From contig JADRCO010000180.1 in the NCBI GenBank assembly GCA_021464525.1, positions 1 through 45,303 on the forward strand: a stretch of DNA of 45,303 bases, read 5' to 3'. Of this stretch, positions 30,184 through 41,708 are shown piece by piece. Origin of the DNA: Rhizophagus sp. LPA8_4_AMF. Its lineage: Eukaryota > Glomeromycota > Glomeromycetes > Glomerales > Glomeraceae. Within the stretch, counting starts at the first letter, position 1; each line of letters opens with the position of its first letter. The position numbers and the translations under genes are program-made. The notes under the pieces are model-generated. The model was not told the DNA's origin and ran no database searches. It saw only the letters and a list, made by a program, of their open reading frames with translations.

Positions 30184-33100
30184 ATGTCTTCACAACTTCC
30201 TACAATATTTAATTCAACATTCCTGACTTCAGGCCTAAGCAAAGGATTTTTCGAGTTTATTACTAAAGTTGGTGAAGCTAGAAGTAAACAGGTCAAAAAA
30301 AAATTTGAATTTCTTGAATCCATTGTATTTTAGCTTTTTATGACTATTTCACCAAATTATAAAAACCAAATTGCAGGAAGAAGATAGATATGTAACGGAA
30401 GAACTTGCATACCTAAAAAATAAATTAAATCAGCCAGATATTTCTACGGTACTTTAATAAATTCTTTTCAATATTTTAATTATTATCACTAATCAAATAT
30501 TAACAAAAGAAATAATATTTCTTCTCGGGCAATGAAATTAGAATAAAATGAAAGATTATATTACAAGATTAGTCTATTGTGACATGTTGGGACATAATGT
30601 TGAATTTGGTCATATTCATGCCGTTAAATTAGTTCAAAGTGCAAAAGGATTATGGGAAAAAAGAGTTGGTGAGTTTCATTACTTATAAAGCTTAATTAAT
30701 ATATATAGAGAATTATTAATAATAACTTATTGTGAGTAATGAAAGATATTATTAAATAATTCGTTCTAATAATGTGTTATAGGATATCTTTCATGTTCAT
30801 TATTCTTGCATGAAACTCATGAACTCAGTATAATGTTAATTAATACAATACAAAAGGTAAATTGGAAACATCATTTACAGGGCCAATTTTTTTAAATCGA
30901 AGATACTAAAGTGGACAGAGTTATAGGATATGTGTTAAATATGATACAGTGATTAATAATACGGAAATGGGAGGAGACCATAGAAATAAAAGGGTTAAAA
31001 TTTTAGAAGTAGGTGATTAATTAATATTTATTTATTTGTTTATTTAGGATTTAAGGAGTAGCAATCATTTAGAAGTATGTGCAGCACTGACAGCTTTATG
31101 TCAGTTATTAAATACTGAAATGATTCCTGCAGTGTATGGATTAGTCGAGGAGAAATTATCTCATCCAAAGTAACTATAGTAACCTTTTGATAATTTTCAT
31201 TTATAAGCTTTATAATAAACTGATTAACTCCTTGTTCATAAGAGATATAGTCCGGAAAAAAGCTATCATGGTTTTTCACAGATTGTTTCGCGACAAGCCT
31301 GAGTTGATCATACATCTTGACGAGAAATTTCGTCAAATATTATCCGGAGGAGATCCTGGCGTATTAGGGGCAATTTTATGTCTTTTTATCGACTTTGTAA
31401 AGGTATCATTAAAATTCACTATTGGGATTTCAAATCTTTTTTTCAAAAATTTTAAAAAAATATCTTCTTTAGGAAGATCCAAGTAAATATAAGGATTTAG
31501 TTCCCATACTCGTTAATATTCTTGAACAAGTTCTAGATAGATACTTGCCTAGAAATTATGATTATCATGGAGCTCCTGCACCTTGGATTCAAGTAAAAAT
31601 TATTCAAATTTTGGGAATGTTGGCGCAAGATGATGAAAAGTAATTTTAATTATTTACAAATGTTGCTAAACTTTCAAAGAAATCATATTAATTTGAATAT
31701 TTTATAAGAATAAGTTCAGAAATTGGACAATTAATTGTTCATACTTTGAAAAAAGCAGAAAATGGCGTGGATTGTTCTTACGGTATTTGTTTACTCGTTT
31801 CACTCATAAATTTCATTAAATTTTATACTGATTTTTAATGTTTTATTACTGCAGCTATAATATTCGAATGTATTCGTGCCCTAGCAAGATTACATCCACA
31901 AGTCTTAACAACGCTTATTCATAAACCATCACATCTTAATCCATTAAGCGTAATCACACGCTTTTTAAAATCACATAATCATAATCTAAAATACTTGGGA
32001 TTAATTGCATTGTCTGAAGTTGATCCTGTTTGGTGGGTTGAAGGCGAATGGTGGGGAGAGGAACAAATGAGAATTATCGTAGATTGTTTAGAAGAGAAAG
32101 ACGATTCTCTCAAGAGAAAAGTTTGTCTATTATTACTGATACAATGTTTAATGTTTCTTAAATTTTATTCAATTTAACACGATTTCATTGACAATTTACA
32201 TAGACATTGGATTTATTATATATGATGGTTAATCCACAAAATATCATCATTATTGTGGAAAAAATGACTGGAGTATTACGTACAACTTCGACAACTGATG
32301 AATTTTTGCGGAAATTATTAGTTGGGAGAATTATCGAAATTTCTGGAAAATATCCTTGAGATACCTCGAATCGTTTTGATTTTATTTTTTTTTTTATTTC
32401 TAAGCATTTCCTTAATGATTTACTTTCGATAATTTTGTTATACACATTTGCTACTAATTCAGAGTGGTTGATAAAATCCATAGTTACAGTATTTGAGATT
32501 GCTGGTGATTTGGTTGATGAAAAGACAGAAAATTTGGCGTTTTTGATTGTGTCCAAAGATACTGATGATCCTGAAAAGGATAGTGAATTACGTAAATATG
32601 CTGTCGTGGAATCAATTAAAGCCTTGGAAAAACATTCAAGTAATATCTCATTAAACCTGCTTATTTGGACTGTTAAGGTATTTAACTTTTAATTGTGAGG
32701 TTTTAATATATTTCTTTAGTTTGATTAAATTTTTATTTTGATAGGTTTTGGGAGAATTTCTGAATCATTTAGATGAAAAATATGGAGTTGTAATAAATAA
32801 ATTGTGTGAATTGTTAAATAAGGATAATGGTTTGTATAACGTCAAGTCTGTGTTCTTTCACAATATAATAATTTGAAACTAACTTTATTTTTGCGCATTT
32901 AAGTTAATCGTAGTCTTCAGATAGCAATAATTGCCTCATTACTTAAACAAGTGTCAAAGACAAAAAATTGTCCAAACAATATTATGGAAGCTATCATTAA
33001 ATGTAGAGAATCATCTTCTGGAGATGTAAAACAAGTATGCATATTTTATTTTATTAACTATTATTATTATTATTATTATTATATTAATAATGAAATTTTT

Positions 33101-35063
33101 TGTTTTCCTTTATAGAGAAGTCAGGAATTTATTATATTAGCAGATGATTTTCTACTTTTGGACGAGATCTTGAAGCCATCTCCATATAATGAAGAATTCG
33201 CGGTATATAGATTGAATTCGTCATGAAGCTTAAAAATTGATTTAAAGTTCGTATTTAATCAATTAATTGATTTTACAGATTGATGAAACACTTTCATTTC
33301 TTGATGAATTTGTTGAAACAGCTTTGAAAAATGGGGCTAAACCCTATAATCCTATACCAATCATTCGAAATAATGAAACTTCCGGTAAGAATATCAAAGC
33401 TTTATCTAATCAAATTCTCTTTAATAATTTTAACCTGATATTTTATATTTTAAATTAGAACAAGAAAAAAAATCAGCAGAAATACGATATGAAGCATATG
33501 AAAAACCAGACTTACCATATTTCCAAAGTAAACCAGTAACGTCCAATATTTTACCATTTAGTGAGCCAAGATATGGAGATTCAGGACTTGCATCGCCGCC
33601 AATTGAAGATAGTATGTTGACTAGTTGGAGTGGAAATCCTCCCGTAACTCCAGGTCAGTTAGCATGGATGAGTGTCTCAAAAGACTCAACATTCGGAGAA
33701 TATGAAGAATTCGATGGAAAGTGAGTCAAAATTTATTGCAAAATAAATTTTATTCTTTAATAAAAAGAAATCTCCATTAATAACAACTTAAATTAATAGT
33801 CGACAAAATAGGCAATCATTAATTTCTTCTGTTGCGAAGATAGTAACTTCACCCAATTCATTGAAATGGAGTCGTGCTGGATATAAACCAATTCAGCAAC
33901 AACCATCACGGTAACCAATCGTTTATATCAAGTTATTTATTATGTTGATTAAAATAATTAATTTTTAATCGTTTATATCTTAATTATATTTCTTTTAATT
34001 TAGCGACGTTGTTACTTCTCCAACGTTATCAGCCATATCAAGTGAAGAGTAAGTAACATAAACTTTTTCTTTTTCACTACAAGAATTTAAATAATTCAAT
34101 TTATTTCTTTTAAGGACAACGAAGAGTTCATCAAGTAACGTTCATCCATTTTTAAGAACATCAGGCAAGGTAATTCGACAATTAAGTTGATATTTAAAAT
34201 ATATCTCTTTATATTTAAATACATTCTATATATATTAGACAGCGCCTATAACATCAATTACAGCAAAGAGTGTTGTCCCCTCCGAAAAAGACAGATTAGC
34301 ATCAGCTTTATTAAGTGGAGTTGGAACAAATTCGGAAATGAATGCTTCAATTTTTAAACATTCCGGAAATGTTAATAGTCAAAAGTCTAATCAGCGGAAG
34401 AATATAGTACGAAATGTTTGATTAAATAAAACTCTTTAAAATCAAGAGAGCGTATTAAAATTTTTTCTAATTTTCTATAGGGAACTCCTTCATATCATGC
34501 AAGGACCGAATCTACATTTTCAGAGATATATCATAATATAGAATCTCTACATATAAACAGTAAGTATAGAGTAATCTGTGTGTTTTACTAATAAATTTAT
34601 TAAAATTTTTTTTTTTCCTCTAGAAAATATATTACAATATTTAAAACCTTTACAAATGACTACAAAAGATTATGAACAAATTTGGACAAATTTATCTAAT
34701 GAAAGACGGGAAGAAGTAGTGAGTGAATCGGTTATAAATAATATGGAAATTATAAAACAAAGATTAGAGGATGGAACAACTGATAAGGTTAATGAATTTG
34801 GAAATGCTAGTTATGGTAGTGATCTGATTGGAATTGGAAATGGAAAAGGGTGTTGGAAAATTGTTGAAATTATTGGTATAGAAGCTATTGCAGCATCTCA
34901 GTATATTCAGATGGACAATAGTACATCATCATTAAATGAAAATATAATTTTGTTGCATTTTAAGATACAACCTTCATATTGTGTTTTTACTATTAGAAGT
35001 GATATTGAAGGAATTATTGATAATGTTGCAGAAGAGATGAAATCCTATTTTATTGTGGAATGA
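30184..35063 (+). CDS. AP-4 complex subunit epsilon (large adaptin), 22 exons
   Basis: Exons: 30184-30291, 30377-30448, 30542-30668, 30783-30856, 31048-31169, 31243-31402, 31473-31639, 31709-31782, 31855-32120, 32204-32349, 32446-32677, 32745-32829, 32904-33034, 33116-33202, 33279-33384, 33459-33720, 33800-33910, 34004-34048, 34115-34169, 34239-34406, 34481-34559 and 34624-35063. The product is 1038 residues. The N-terminal adaptin trunk is clear: Y-I-T-R-L-V-Y-C-D-M-L-G-H, L-F-L-H-E-T-H-E-L, N-T-I-Q-K-D-L-R-S-S-N, E-V-C-A-A-L-T-A-L-C-Q-L. Within the family it fits epsilon of AP-4 best (M-I-P-A-V-Y-G-L-V-E-E-K-L, S-F-L-D-E-F-V-E-T-A-L...P-Y-N-P). AP-4 is a trans-Golgi adaptor that selects membrane cargo. 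Serine-rich hinge about 600-850, ear-like C-terminus. Intron 10 (32350-32445) is not GT-AG but fits a U12-type AT-AC intron. Confidence 0.92.
32350..32445 (+). other. U12-type AT-AC intron in the AP-4 epsilon gene
   Basis: The intron starts ATATCCTT, the U12 5' splice-site consensus, and ends CAC. It contains TTCCTTAAT (32408-32416), a perfect U12 branch-site consensus but 30 nt from the end, and a weaker TTCGATAAT (32425-32433) at the usual distance of about 13 nt. No GT lies between the conserved G-R-I-I-E-I-S-G coding and the in-frame TGA at 32358-32360, so no GT-AG splice fits. Removing exactly these 96 bases gives E-I-S-G-K-F-A-T-N-S-E-W-L-I-K-S, which aligns without a gap to the E-x-x-E-K-Y-A-P-x-x-x-W-x-I-Q segment of animal AP-4 epsilon. 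Confidence 0.8.
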
Positions 35064-35171
35064 GTGGAAATAATTTATACTTTTTTTGTACCTAAATATT
35101 TTTAATTTAATAAACCTTGGCAATCCTCATGTACAATAGATCTTGCATATTGGGCTTTTTATCTTTGAAAA

Positions 35172-35179
35172 TCACGTGA
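35172..35179 (+). promoter_or_regulatory. TCACGTGA E-box in the FHIT gene promoter
   Basis: A perfect CACGTG-containing palindrome 113-120 bases before the FHIT-type start codon, in the 228-base gap after the AP-4 gene. CACGTG is the core bound by bHLH factors of the Cbf1/USF type. Identical TCACGTGA octamers occur at 3777 and 12573. That it acts on this gene is inference. Confidence 0.4.
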
Positions 35180-35291
35180 GCGTTCCAAATTGGAAGTTGG
35201 AACGTGTAAGATTCCATTCTCGCATGTGACCGATAAAGCTATAAACCGTTTAATTCTCGAGATTGACAATTAATGAAACAATTTATTTGTA

Positions 35292-36153
35292 ATGGCGACA
35301 TATAAGTTTGGACCACATATAATTCCATCAAGTCAAGTATTTTTTCTTTCTAAACAATGTTTCGGGCTTGTTAACTTAAAACCAATTATTGCGTAAGTAA
35401 CTATTTATTAAAATATATTTTGCTCTCTTATTAATTTCATTCTTTATTAATAATATTATTAGTGGCCGTATCCTTTAAAAGAATAAATAGAATAACATAG
35501 GATTAAAAGTGTGATATTTCTGGACGGATCATATATTTATATCTTAATAATTTAAAAATATTCTAGATGTTTTATTAACCCCATTTCGTGTAGTTCAAAG
35601 ATATAATGATTTGAATTCCGATGAAGTAAGAATGAAAAGAATTATTAACATGTTGAATAAAAATTCATGCATTATTTTTTTTATGTTTTTTTTTTGATTT
35701 TAGGTATGTGATTTATTTTCAAGTGCGCAAAAAGTTGGTAAAGTTATCGAAAGAGAATATCAAGGAACTTCATTAACCTTTGTGATTCAGGTAATTAGAA
35801 TATAGAAAAAGAAAATAGTTTTCAAATACTTTGATTTTTAACTTTTATAACTTTAAAAAATAAAGGATGGGCCCGAAGCAGGACAAACAGTATGTTTTAT
35901 ATATATATATTTTTCGATAAGTTATATATTTTCGTTACTAATCATTATTTAATATAATAATCAGGTACCACATTGTCATTTACACATAATTCCAAGAAAA
36001 GTTGGAGATTGGTTGCTTAACGATGATATTCACAAAGATATTGATAAATCTAACAGGGTTGATAATGAAGAACGCCCTCCTCGAAGTAATGAAGAGATGG
36101 CAAAAGAAGCTGACTTTTTAAGACAATTTTTTAATAATAATAATAATGAAAAA
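35292..36153 (+). CDS. FHIT-type HIT hydrolase (bis(5'-adenosyl)-triphosphatase), six exons
   Basis: Exons: 35292-35392, 35463-35467, 35567-35625, 35704-35790, 35866-35889 and 35965-36153. The product is 154 residues, against about 147 in human FHIT. It cleaves Ap3A/Ap4A-type dinucleotides to AMP plus NDP/NTP. The sequence follows FHIT throughout: Y-K-F-G-P-H-I-I-P, F-G-L-V-N-L-K-P-I-I-A-G-H-V-L, Q-G-T-S-L-T-F, Q-D-G-P-E-A-G-Q-T and the triad H95-C-H97-L-H99, with H97 the expected nucleophile; then R-S-N-E-E-M-A-K-E-A-D-F-L-R. Exon 2 is only five bases (TGGCC), yet it encodes most of the invariant A-G-H and is needed for the frame. It is followed by an intron beginning GTATCCTTT, the U12 consensus. 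Exon 5 is also tiny (24 bases). It ends 47 bases before the stop of the convergent F-box gene. Confidence 0.92.
35463..35467 (+). other. Five-base microexon of the FHIT gene
   Basis: TGGCC lies between ...ATTATTAG and GTATCCTTT. With the preceding GC and the following AT it spells Ala-Gly-His, the conserved G-H of FHIT proteins. Skipping it gives a shifted frame with TAA at 35612-35614, and retaining the following intron gives TAA directly after Leu. Confidence 0.8.
35468..35566 (+). other. U12-type GT-AG intron in the FHIT gene
   Basis: Starts with GTATCCTTT, a nine-of-nine match to the U12 5' splice-site consensus, and ends TTCTAG. Near the end lies ATCTTAAT (core CTTAAT) about 19 nt before the 3' splice site, a fair U12 branch-site candidate at the usual distance. 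It is 99 nt long. Confidence 0.75.
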
Positions 36154-36200
36154 TAATTTTGGAAAATGATTAATGATTTCTAATGTTTATGATACTTAAT

Positions 36201-36686
36201 TTAACAATTGATCCAGGTCCATTTCTTCGAAATTTTCATGTCTCCTTTCTCGTTATTATTAATTTCCGTATCAACTTTTTTATTATTAATTTTTTCAAAA
36301 TGTTTAACAACTTTAACGATCATAGCAACAACTTTATCAAAACTTTTACATAATTTCATTTGAATTGTCCAAGGAAAAATTTCGAAGGGAGGAATTTTTG
36401 ATGTTAATTTAATGTTTAAAATATCTTTGGCAATAAAAACTTCTTGACGATAATTTTGTAATGAAGGATGCGATAAAAGAGATGAACGAAATTGATAAAG
36501 AATGAATGGTGGAATCAAATTATAAAATAATTTACATGCATATCGAAGTTTGAAATGTAAATCTATTAAATTACAGTTTATGAAAATTAAATCGTAAAGT
36601 TCTGGAGGTAATGTTGTTAATGTTGGTTTTGCTCTTAAATGTAATGCAGTCTGTTTTTCTGAAGACGTTTTTGTACTAGGAACCAT
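36201..36686 (-). CDS. Small F-box protein
   Basis: A single-exon ORF of 161 residues. Residues about 24-65 form an F-box (L-T-T-L-P-P-E-L-Y-D-L-I-F, then L-R-Y-A-C-K-L-F-Y-N-L-I-P), so it may link Skp1/cullin-1 to a target. The rest is helical and basic, ending in an asparagine/lysine-rich tail (about 130-161) with no repeats. It is convergent with the FHIT gene (47 bases between stops). The start is followed by K-T-S-S-E-K and preceded by a CTTTTTTCT-type pyrimidine tract read on this strand as an A-rich leader. No other family relation recognised. Confidence 0.75.
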   Translation of the reverse strand: MVPSTKTSSEKQTALHLRAKPTLTTLPPELYDLIFINCNLIDLHFKLRYACKLFYNLIPPFILYQFRSSLLSHPSLQNYRQEVFIAKDILNIKLTSKIPPFEIFPWTIQMKLCKSFDKVVAMIVKVVKHFEKINNKKVDTEINNNEKGDMKISKKWTWINC

Positions 36687-37019
36687 TTTTCTTTTTTCTT
36701 TTTTTACACAACCTGTTACTCCTAATTTTTTTTCTTTTTTTAATCGGAAAAAAATTTCAAGTTTATTTTTTTTACACGTAAAAATATTTTTAAGGATTTT
36801 ATAATTTTTTTTTTGTATCGTGTAACGATATTAATTTTACTAATTTTACTAATTTTACTAGTTGATTTATAATCACATTGCATAATTTATGACGAAATAG
36901 ATAACACCATATGTTTCTTTAAATGATGAATTTTATTTTTAATATATAGATAAATTTTGATTAAAAAAAAAAAAAACTAAAAAAAAAAACTAAAAAACAA
37001 ATGGCTATTTATAGCCCAT

Positions 37020-37677
37020 TTACAATCCCAAATTGCTTAAATCTTTCAACATATGTTCAGGACCACTAATTTTATAACTGGTGGGACCGGGTTCTTCAAT
37101 GTTTAATACTTTAACGACACTGTCATCGACAAACATCGAAAAACGTAATCCACGTTCACCAGCAAAAGGTAATTTTTGAAGAAGACCTAATCTACTATGA
37201 AATGCTACTTCTCCATCTCCCAACATGAGGACCTTATTACCAGTATTACGACTTGCTGCCCATTCTCGCAAAACATAAGGATCTAAAAATAAAAGATCAA
37301 TTAAAATCGAATATATATTTTTTTTTAAAAAAAAAAGTGAAGCAACCTACCATTTACCGCGGTGCATGCGATTGTATCAACTCCCTTTGCTTTCAATTCC
37401 TCTGATTTATCAACGAATTGAGGCAAGTGCTTTGAACTACAAATAGAAGTGTAAGCACCTAATTATTAAAACAAAACTGATTAATAATATTCTAAAGAGC
37501 AAAAAATGGAAAAGTTAAAATAAAATATGTACCGGGAATTCCAAAGAGAACAACTTTCTTTCCCTTGAAAACTTCACCGGAAGTAATTTTATGAGGCTTT
37601 TCTTCGCCTTCATCCAATACACCGAAATATATATCATCGGGAATACGATCACCAACTTTGATCTTAGGCGTAGACAT
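37020..37677 (-). CDS. Type II peroxiredoxin (Prx5/Ahp1-like), three exons
   Basis: Exons on the minus strand: 37677-37533, 37458-37351 and 37282-37020; 171 residues. It reduces H2O2 and alkyl hydroperoxides through a peroxidatic cysteine. The family block is F-G-I-P-G-A-Y-T-S-I-C-S-S-K-H-L-P, with the peroxidatic cysteine at 55. The usual T-P-x-C is here T-S-I-C, so the conserved proline is serine. Another cysteine at 80 lies in T-I-A-C-T-A-V-N-D-P-Y-V. Further landmarks: R-E-W-A, L-M-L-G-D-G, and G-x-R-x-x-R-F-S-M-F-V-D-D near the end of the core. An in-frame ATG nine codons upstream exists, but M-S-T-P-K-I-K-V-G-D is the normal start and lacks a targeting peptide, so a cytosolic protein is likely; the C-terminus S-N-L-G-L is not a PTS1. 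Confidence 0.92.
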
Positions 37678-40340
37678 TTTTTTGTTACTCAGATTGATTT
37701 TCAAATGGTTTTTTTATCAAGAAGAGTTCGAAAGACTTTAGCATTTTTATATTCTAAAAAAAATTCTTATGATATCATATATTACTTCATAATTTGTAAT
37801 TAATTTCTTGATAAAATTAATTATTATATTTTAAGTTATGACTTATTTGAATTAGTAAGCTCTCACAGTTACATGCTAAAACTTCGAGATGATACTATAC
37901 GATTGGATATAAGAGAAGTTCTCGTGATTTCATATGATAACTCATATAAATGTAATATCTATGGAAAATTATTAATAAAATGGCGATTTTTTAATGGGCA
38001 AAATTAGTTTAACCATTTATAGTATAATTTTAAGATTTATAATAACAATTATTAATTATATGAATGACGAAGTTATCTGTTAAATTCGTAACTAAAATTG
38101 CCATATACGGTATTCATAATGCTGTAATAACGACGAATTTCCTGTTCGTACGTATTATTATTAATGCAAAAGTAGTAAAAAAAAGTTTCTTTGCTTTGAA
38201 ACAAATAATTTTATTTTTGGATGAATTGCTCCTTTTATCGAAGCTTTCTTGTTTGACTACATAATATCTGATTTTTATTAACAATAAAAATATACATTAT
38301 TCAACACACAGTAAACTAATTTAATAATAATTTCTCTTGCAATATTTTAAATACACCAAAAAATAATGGTTCCCACCAATAGATATTATTTATCCTGTAC
38401 ATTATTCTACCAGTAATTAAAATATTGTCAATTATTCTTATTGCGTGTTTATATGCAATGCATTACCTTTTTTTTGCGCCGCATTGCTCCTATATGTTAA
38501 TAGAGTTCATAGATTTCTAACTACTTCTCTCAAAACGAACTCAGCGGCTAGTATCCAATTCCTTTATCTGTTATGGCTTAACATTGATTCTTGTCGCCTT
38601 GCTTAGCTTTGATTCGACACATGTTGCCATCTTTTTTGTATTTCGTTTTTTTAAATCTTTTCGATTTCGTTTTTTTTAAATCTTTTCGACTTTGTTTGCC
38701 ATATTTCGTTTTTTATTTTTTTTTAACCTACAGTCCAATATATAAAAAATATTAAATTTAAAATAAAATTAGTATATTATGTTTATAATGTAACGTTCTT
38801 ATATGAGTAGGAAAAGGATTTGAATTATAAGATAAGGCTTAATTTGTTTGTTCCTATGATTATGAGATATTTGAAAGGGTTGTTAAGGATTGTGAAGGTT
38901 TGTACTCTGTAGAGTCAAGAAATAATTGAAAATAATTTTTTTTTCAAAAGAGTTTGAGAGAAATGTAGAAGAAATAATTTTTAACGTTCAGACTTTCTGA
39001 AAAGTTACGAGAGGAATTCAGAAAATTTCAGAAAATCGTAATTAAAAAAATAGAGGGGATAGGGAAAACAATCAAAGTTGATACGGTATAAATAACAATT
39101 GTTAACTGGTGCGATTTTTCAATTTTATTTTTTAATGAGGAATAGATTAAAAATAAAAGTTACTATTCTGCTAATAAAGTTAATTACACAACTTCCTCGT
39201 GAGAGATTAATAAGAAAATGTAACTTTGATTCGCATTTTGTAAGACTATATATATATATATATGTATATATGATGATGATTTTCTTCTAATAATGGGTAA
39301 TCAATTCGTGTGTAATCATGATCTTTAGGTAATCAAAGATGTTATCAGGTGGCAGCCATCCTCCGTTATCCTCCCGAAAATGAGCCTAATGTAGATTTTA
39401 AAATTAGTATATAACTGCCATTTTTACTTTGTTAATTACAATTTTTGGGGGGAATGGTTCATTAATAGTTAATTTACTATGCTGTGTATCTGAAAATTTT
39501 AGCAATCTAGAAAATCTCGAAAATCTAGAATCATCTTAATCATTTGAAAAATTCCGAAATGAATGAAAACAAAGAAATAATAGAGATAATTATGTGATTA
39601 TTTATGGTTATTTTTAAAAGAAATTAAAACTCCCCTGATCTACAGCAGAAAGTAAATTCAGAATTTTCATTAAAATTGACTAAAATTTTCGGTTAATGAC
39701 GGGTTATGACCAATAGTGAAGTTGATTTAATATATGAACCAATAATTTTTTAGTATTACTAACACCGTATAAATCGTGATAACAAGTTCACTAGTCCTTT
39801 TTTATATTAACTCAACATCATGTTTATCGATTACAGTAAATAAGGTTAGTTCAGAAATATTTTCAATAAAAGTTTTCCTTTTGTTTATGCTACAAATCGG
39901 GACAATTGCTCGCTCTAATCCGTTTTTATTTCGTTTTTAAGTCCAAAAAATAAAACATTTTAAAAAACAAAAAAAATTTTATTGTCCTATATCGTTTTTT
40001 CAATGTATATTTAATTTCTATTTATATTATATGCATAGGGATTTCTCTGCGTCAAAGAAAAATGTCCTGCACGCAACATTGTTATTCACTCATAACTAAA
40101 TAAATAGATAAATGAAATAATTTAAATAATGCGATTTACAAAAAAGAAATATATTGTGTAACTTTACTTTGCCAAATCTTAATCAGATTTCATACGGTAT
40201 ATATTTATACCAAAGTTGGTTTTTTTTAACAGGAGAAAAAAAAACTTTTTTTTAAAATCGTAACTTTGATTTTTTTACAAAATTTGAAATTTGATTTTTT
40301 CTTTAATATAAGATAATTTAACTTTTTAAATCTTAATCTA
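37678..40340. other. Divergent intergenic region, no gene recognised
   Basis: 2.66 kb between the peroxiredoxin and SDR start codons. Short open stretches (for example 38064-38264) have no domain or splice partner. Features seen: TCTTTTCGATTTCGTTTTTT repeated with small changes at about 38640-38715, AGAAAATCT/GAAAATCTAGAA repeats near 39507-39530, a TATATATATATATATGTATATAT run near 39248, and CGGTATATATTTATACC just upstream of the SDR gene (about 40195-40211), a palindromic TATA-type sequence. Confidence 0.4.
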
Positions 40341-41708
40341 ATGGGCTCTAAACAATCTACATTCGAAAAACCTGATTTAACTGGGAAAACCGTTATTATT
40401 ACAGGAGCAACTACCGGTATAAAACCTTATGTTTTAGAAAAATTCTAATAACTAAATTTTTTTTTTTTTTTTGTTTCCGTTAATAAATTTCTTCCTTTAA
40501 TAATACTAGGTGTGGGGAGAAGTTTAGCAGCTTTTATCGCATCTTATAACCCAAAAAAATTAATATTAGCAGTAAGAAATCGAGCCAAAGGAGAAGCAAC
40601 ATTAGAATTTATTAAATCAAGAAATGGACATAGTAATAACGTTGAAGTATGGGAAATGGATCTTGCCGATTTGAAAAGCGTTAAATCATTCGCTGAAAAA
40701 TTTATTAAAGAAGTCGGTGAATTACATTTATTATTTAATAATGCTGGTACGCTAATTGATCGAAATCTTTTTTTTATTTATAACGAAACTAAATTATTTT
40801 ATTATATTTTGAGTCATTAGGTGCCGCTCCAATAGAATTAATGAAAGTTAAGAATACTAAGAATAATTTTGAAGTGACTTTTCAGGTAAAAATTGTTATG
40901 CTTTAAAATAAAAAATTTTATTTCTTATTTTTTTAATTCCATTTTCTCTCCAATTCATAGGTTAATTATTTATCTCAATTTCTTTTAACGAATTTGTTAT
41001 TGGACACTTTGAAGAAATCTGCATCACCTGAACTTCCTTGTAAAATTATTAATACCAATTCAAAAGAACACAGATTAGGTACGATTGATTTTGATAATTT
41101 CAGTGGCCATAAATCTGCTTGTCGTATTTATGTAAATACCAAATTAATGGTAAGTAATTTCAAAATTTGATTTATTATTTTTTCTATATTGAATTTATAA
41201 TAACGTTGTGCATTATTTTAGGGAGTAATTTTTAGTAATGAACTGAATAGAAAATTGAAAGGCACTAGTAAGTTGTTCTTTCCGTTATTTTCTCCTCTTC
41301 TATTTTGTTGAGAGCATTTAACAACATATTATTCCTTAATTAACAGATGTATCGTCACTTGCAATCCATCCGGGATTAATAAAATCAAAGGTATCTCATC
41401 TGTACAACAAAAATAGAAAATTTAAAAAGAAATTATTTCATAATTTCTGTATGTTATTTGCTAAGTCACCAGATTATGGTGCTTTACAGATTTTAATTCC
41501 AACTTTTTCAAAAAGTAAACGTAACTTAGGTTATAATTATTATGAAAATTGTAAAGAAGTTAAACCAAGTGATAAAGCACTAAATGAAGCTTTAGCAAAA
41601 AAACTTTGGGATTATTCTGATAAATTGCTAAAATCTAAAATATCTTATTGTTCATCTTATACTTCATTTTCTTCTTCATTTAGATCCTTAAGATCTTTAA
41701 AAAGATAA
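40341..41708 (+). CDS. Short-chain dehydrogenase/reductase (classical SDR), six exons
   Basis: Exons: 40341-40416, 40510-40746, 40821-40885, 40961-41149, 41222-41267 and 41347-41708; 324 residues, all introns GT-AG. The Rossmann cofactor motif is T-G-A-T-T-G-V-G (21-28), split by intron 1. N-N-A-G is at 102-105, split by intron 2. The catalytic Y-x3-K is Y183-V-N-T-K187, and the usual catalytic serine is probably S160 in N-T-N-S-K. H-P-G-L follows as in retinol-dehydrogenase/WW-domain-oxidoreductase-like members. A-V-R-N-R after the second strand suggests preference for NADP(H). The C-terminal tail (about 295-324) is serine/arginine-rich and variable. The substrate cannot be told from the sequence. 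It begins M-G-S, a possible but unproven N-myristoylation context. Confidence 0.88.

Noticed and set aside
38064-38264. 66-codon open frame
   Set aside because: No domain, no homologous neighbours, ordinary for AT-rich intergenic DNA.
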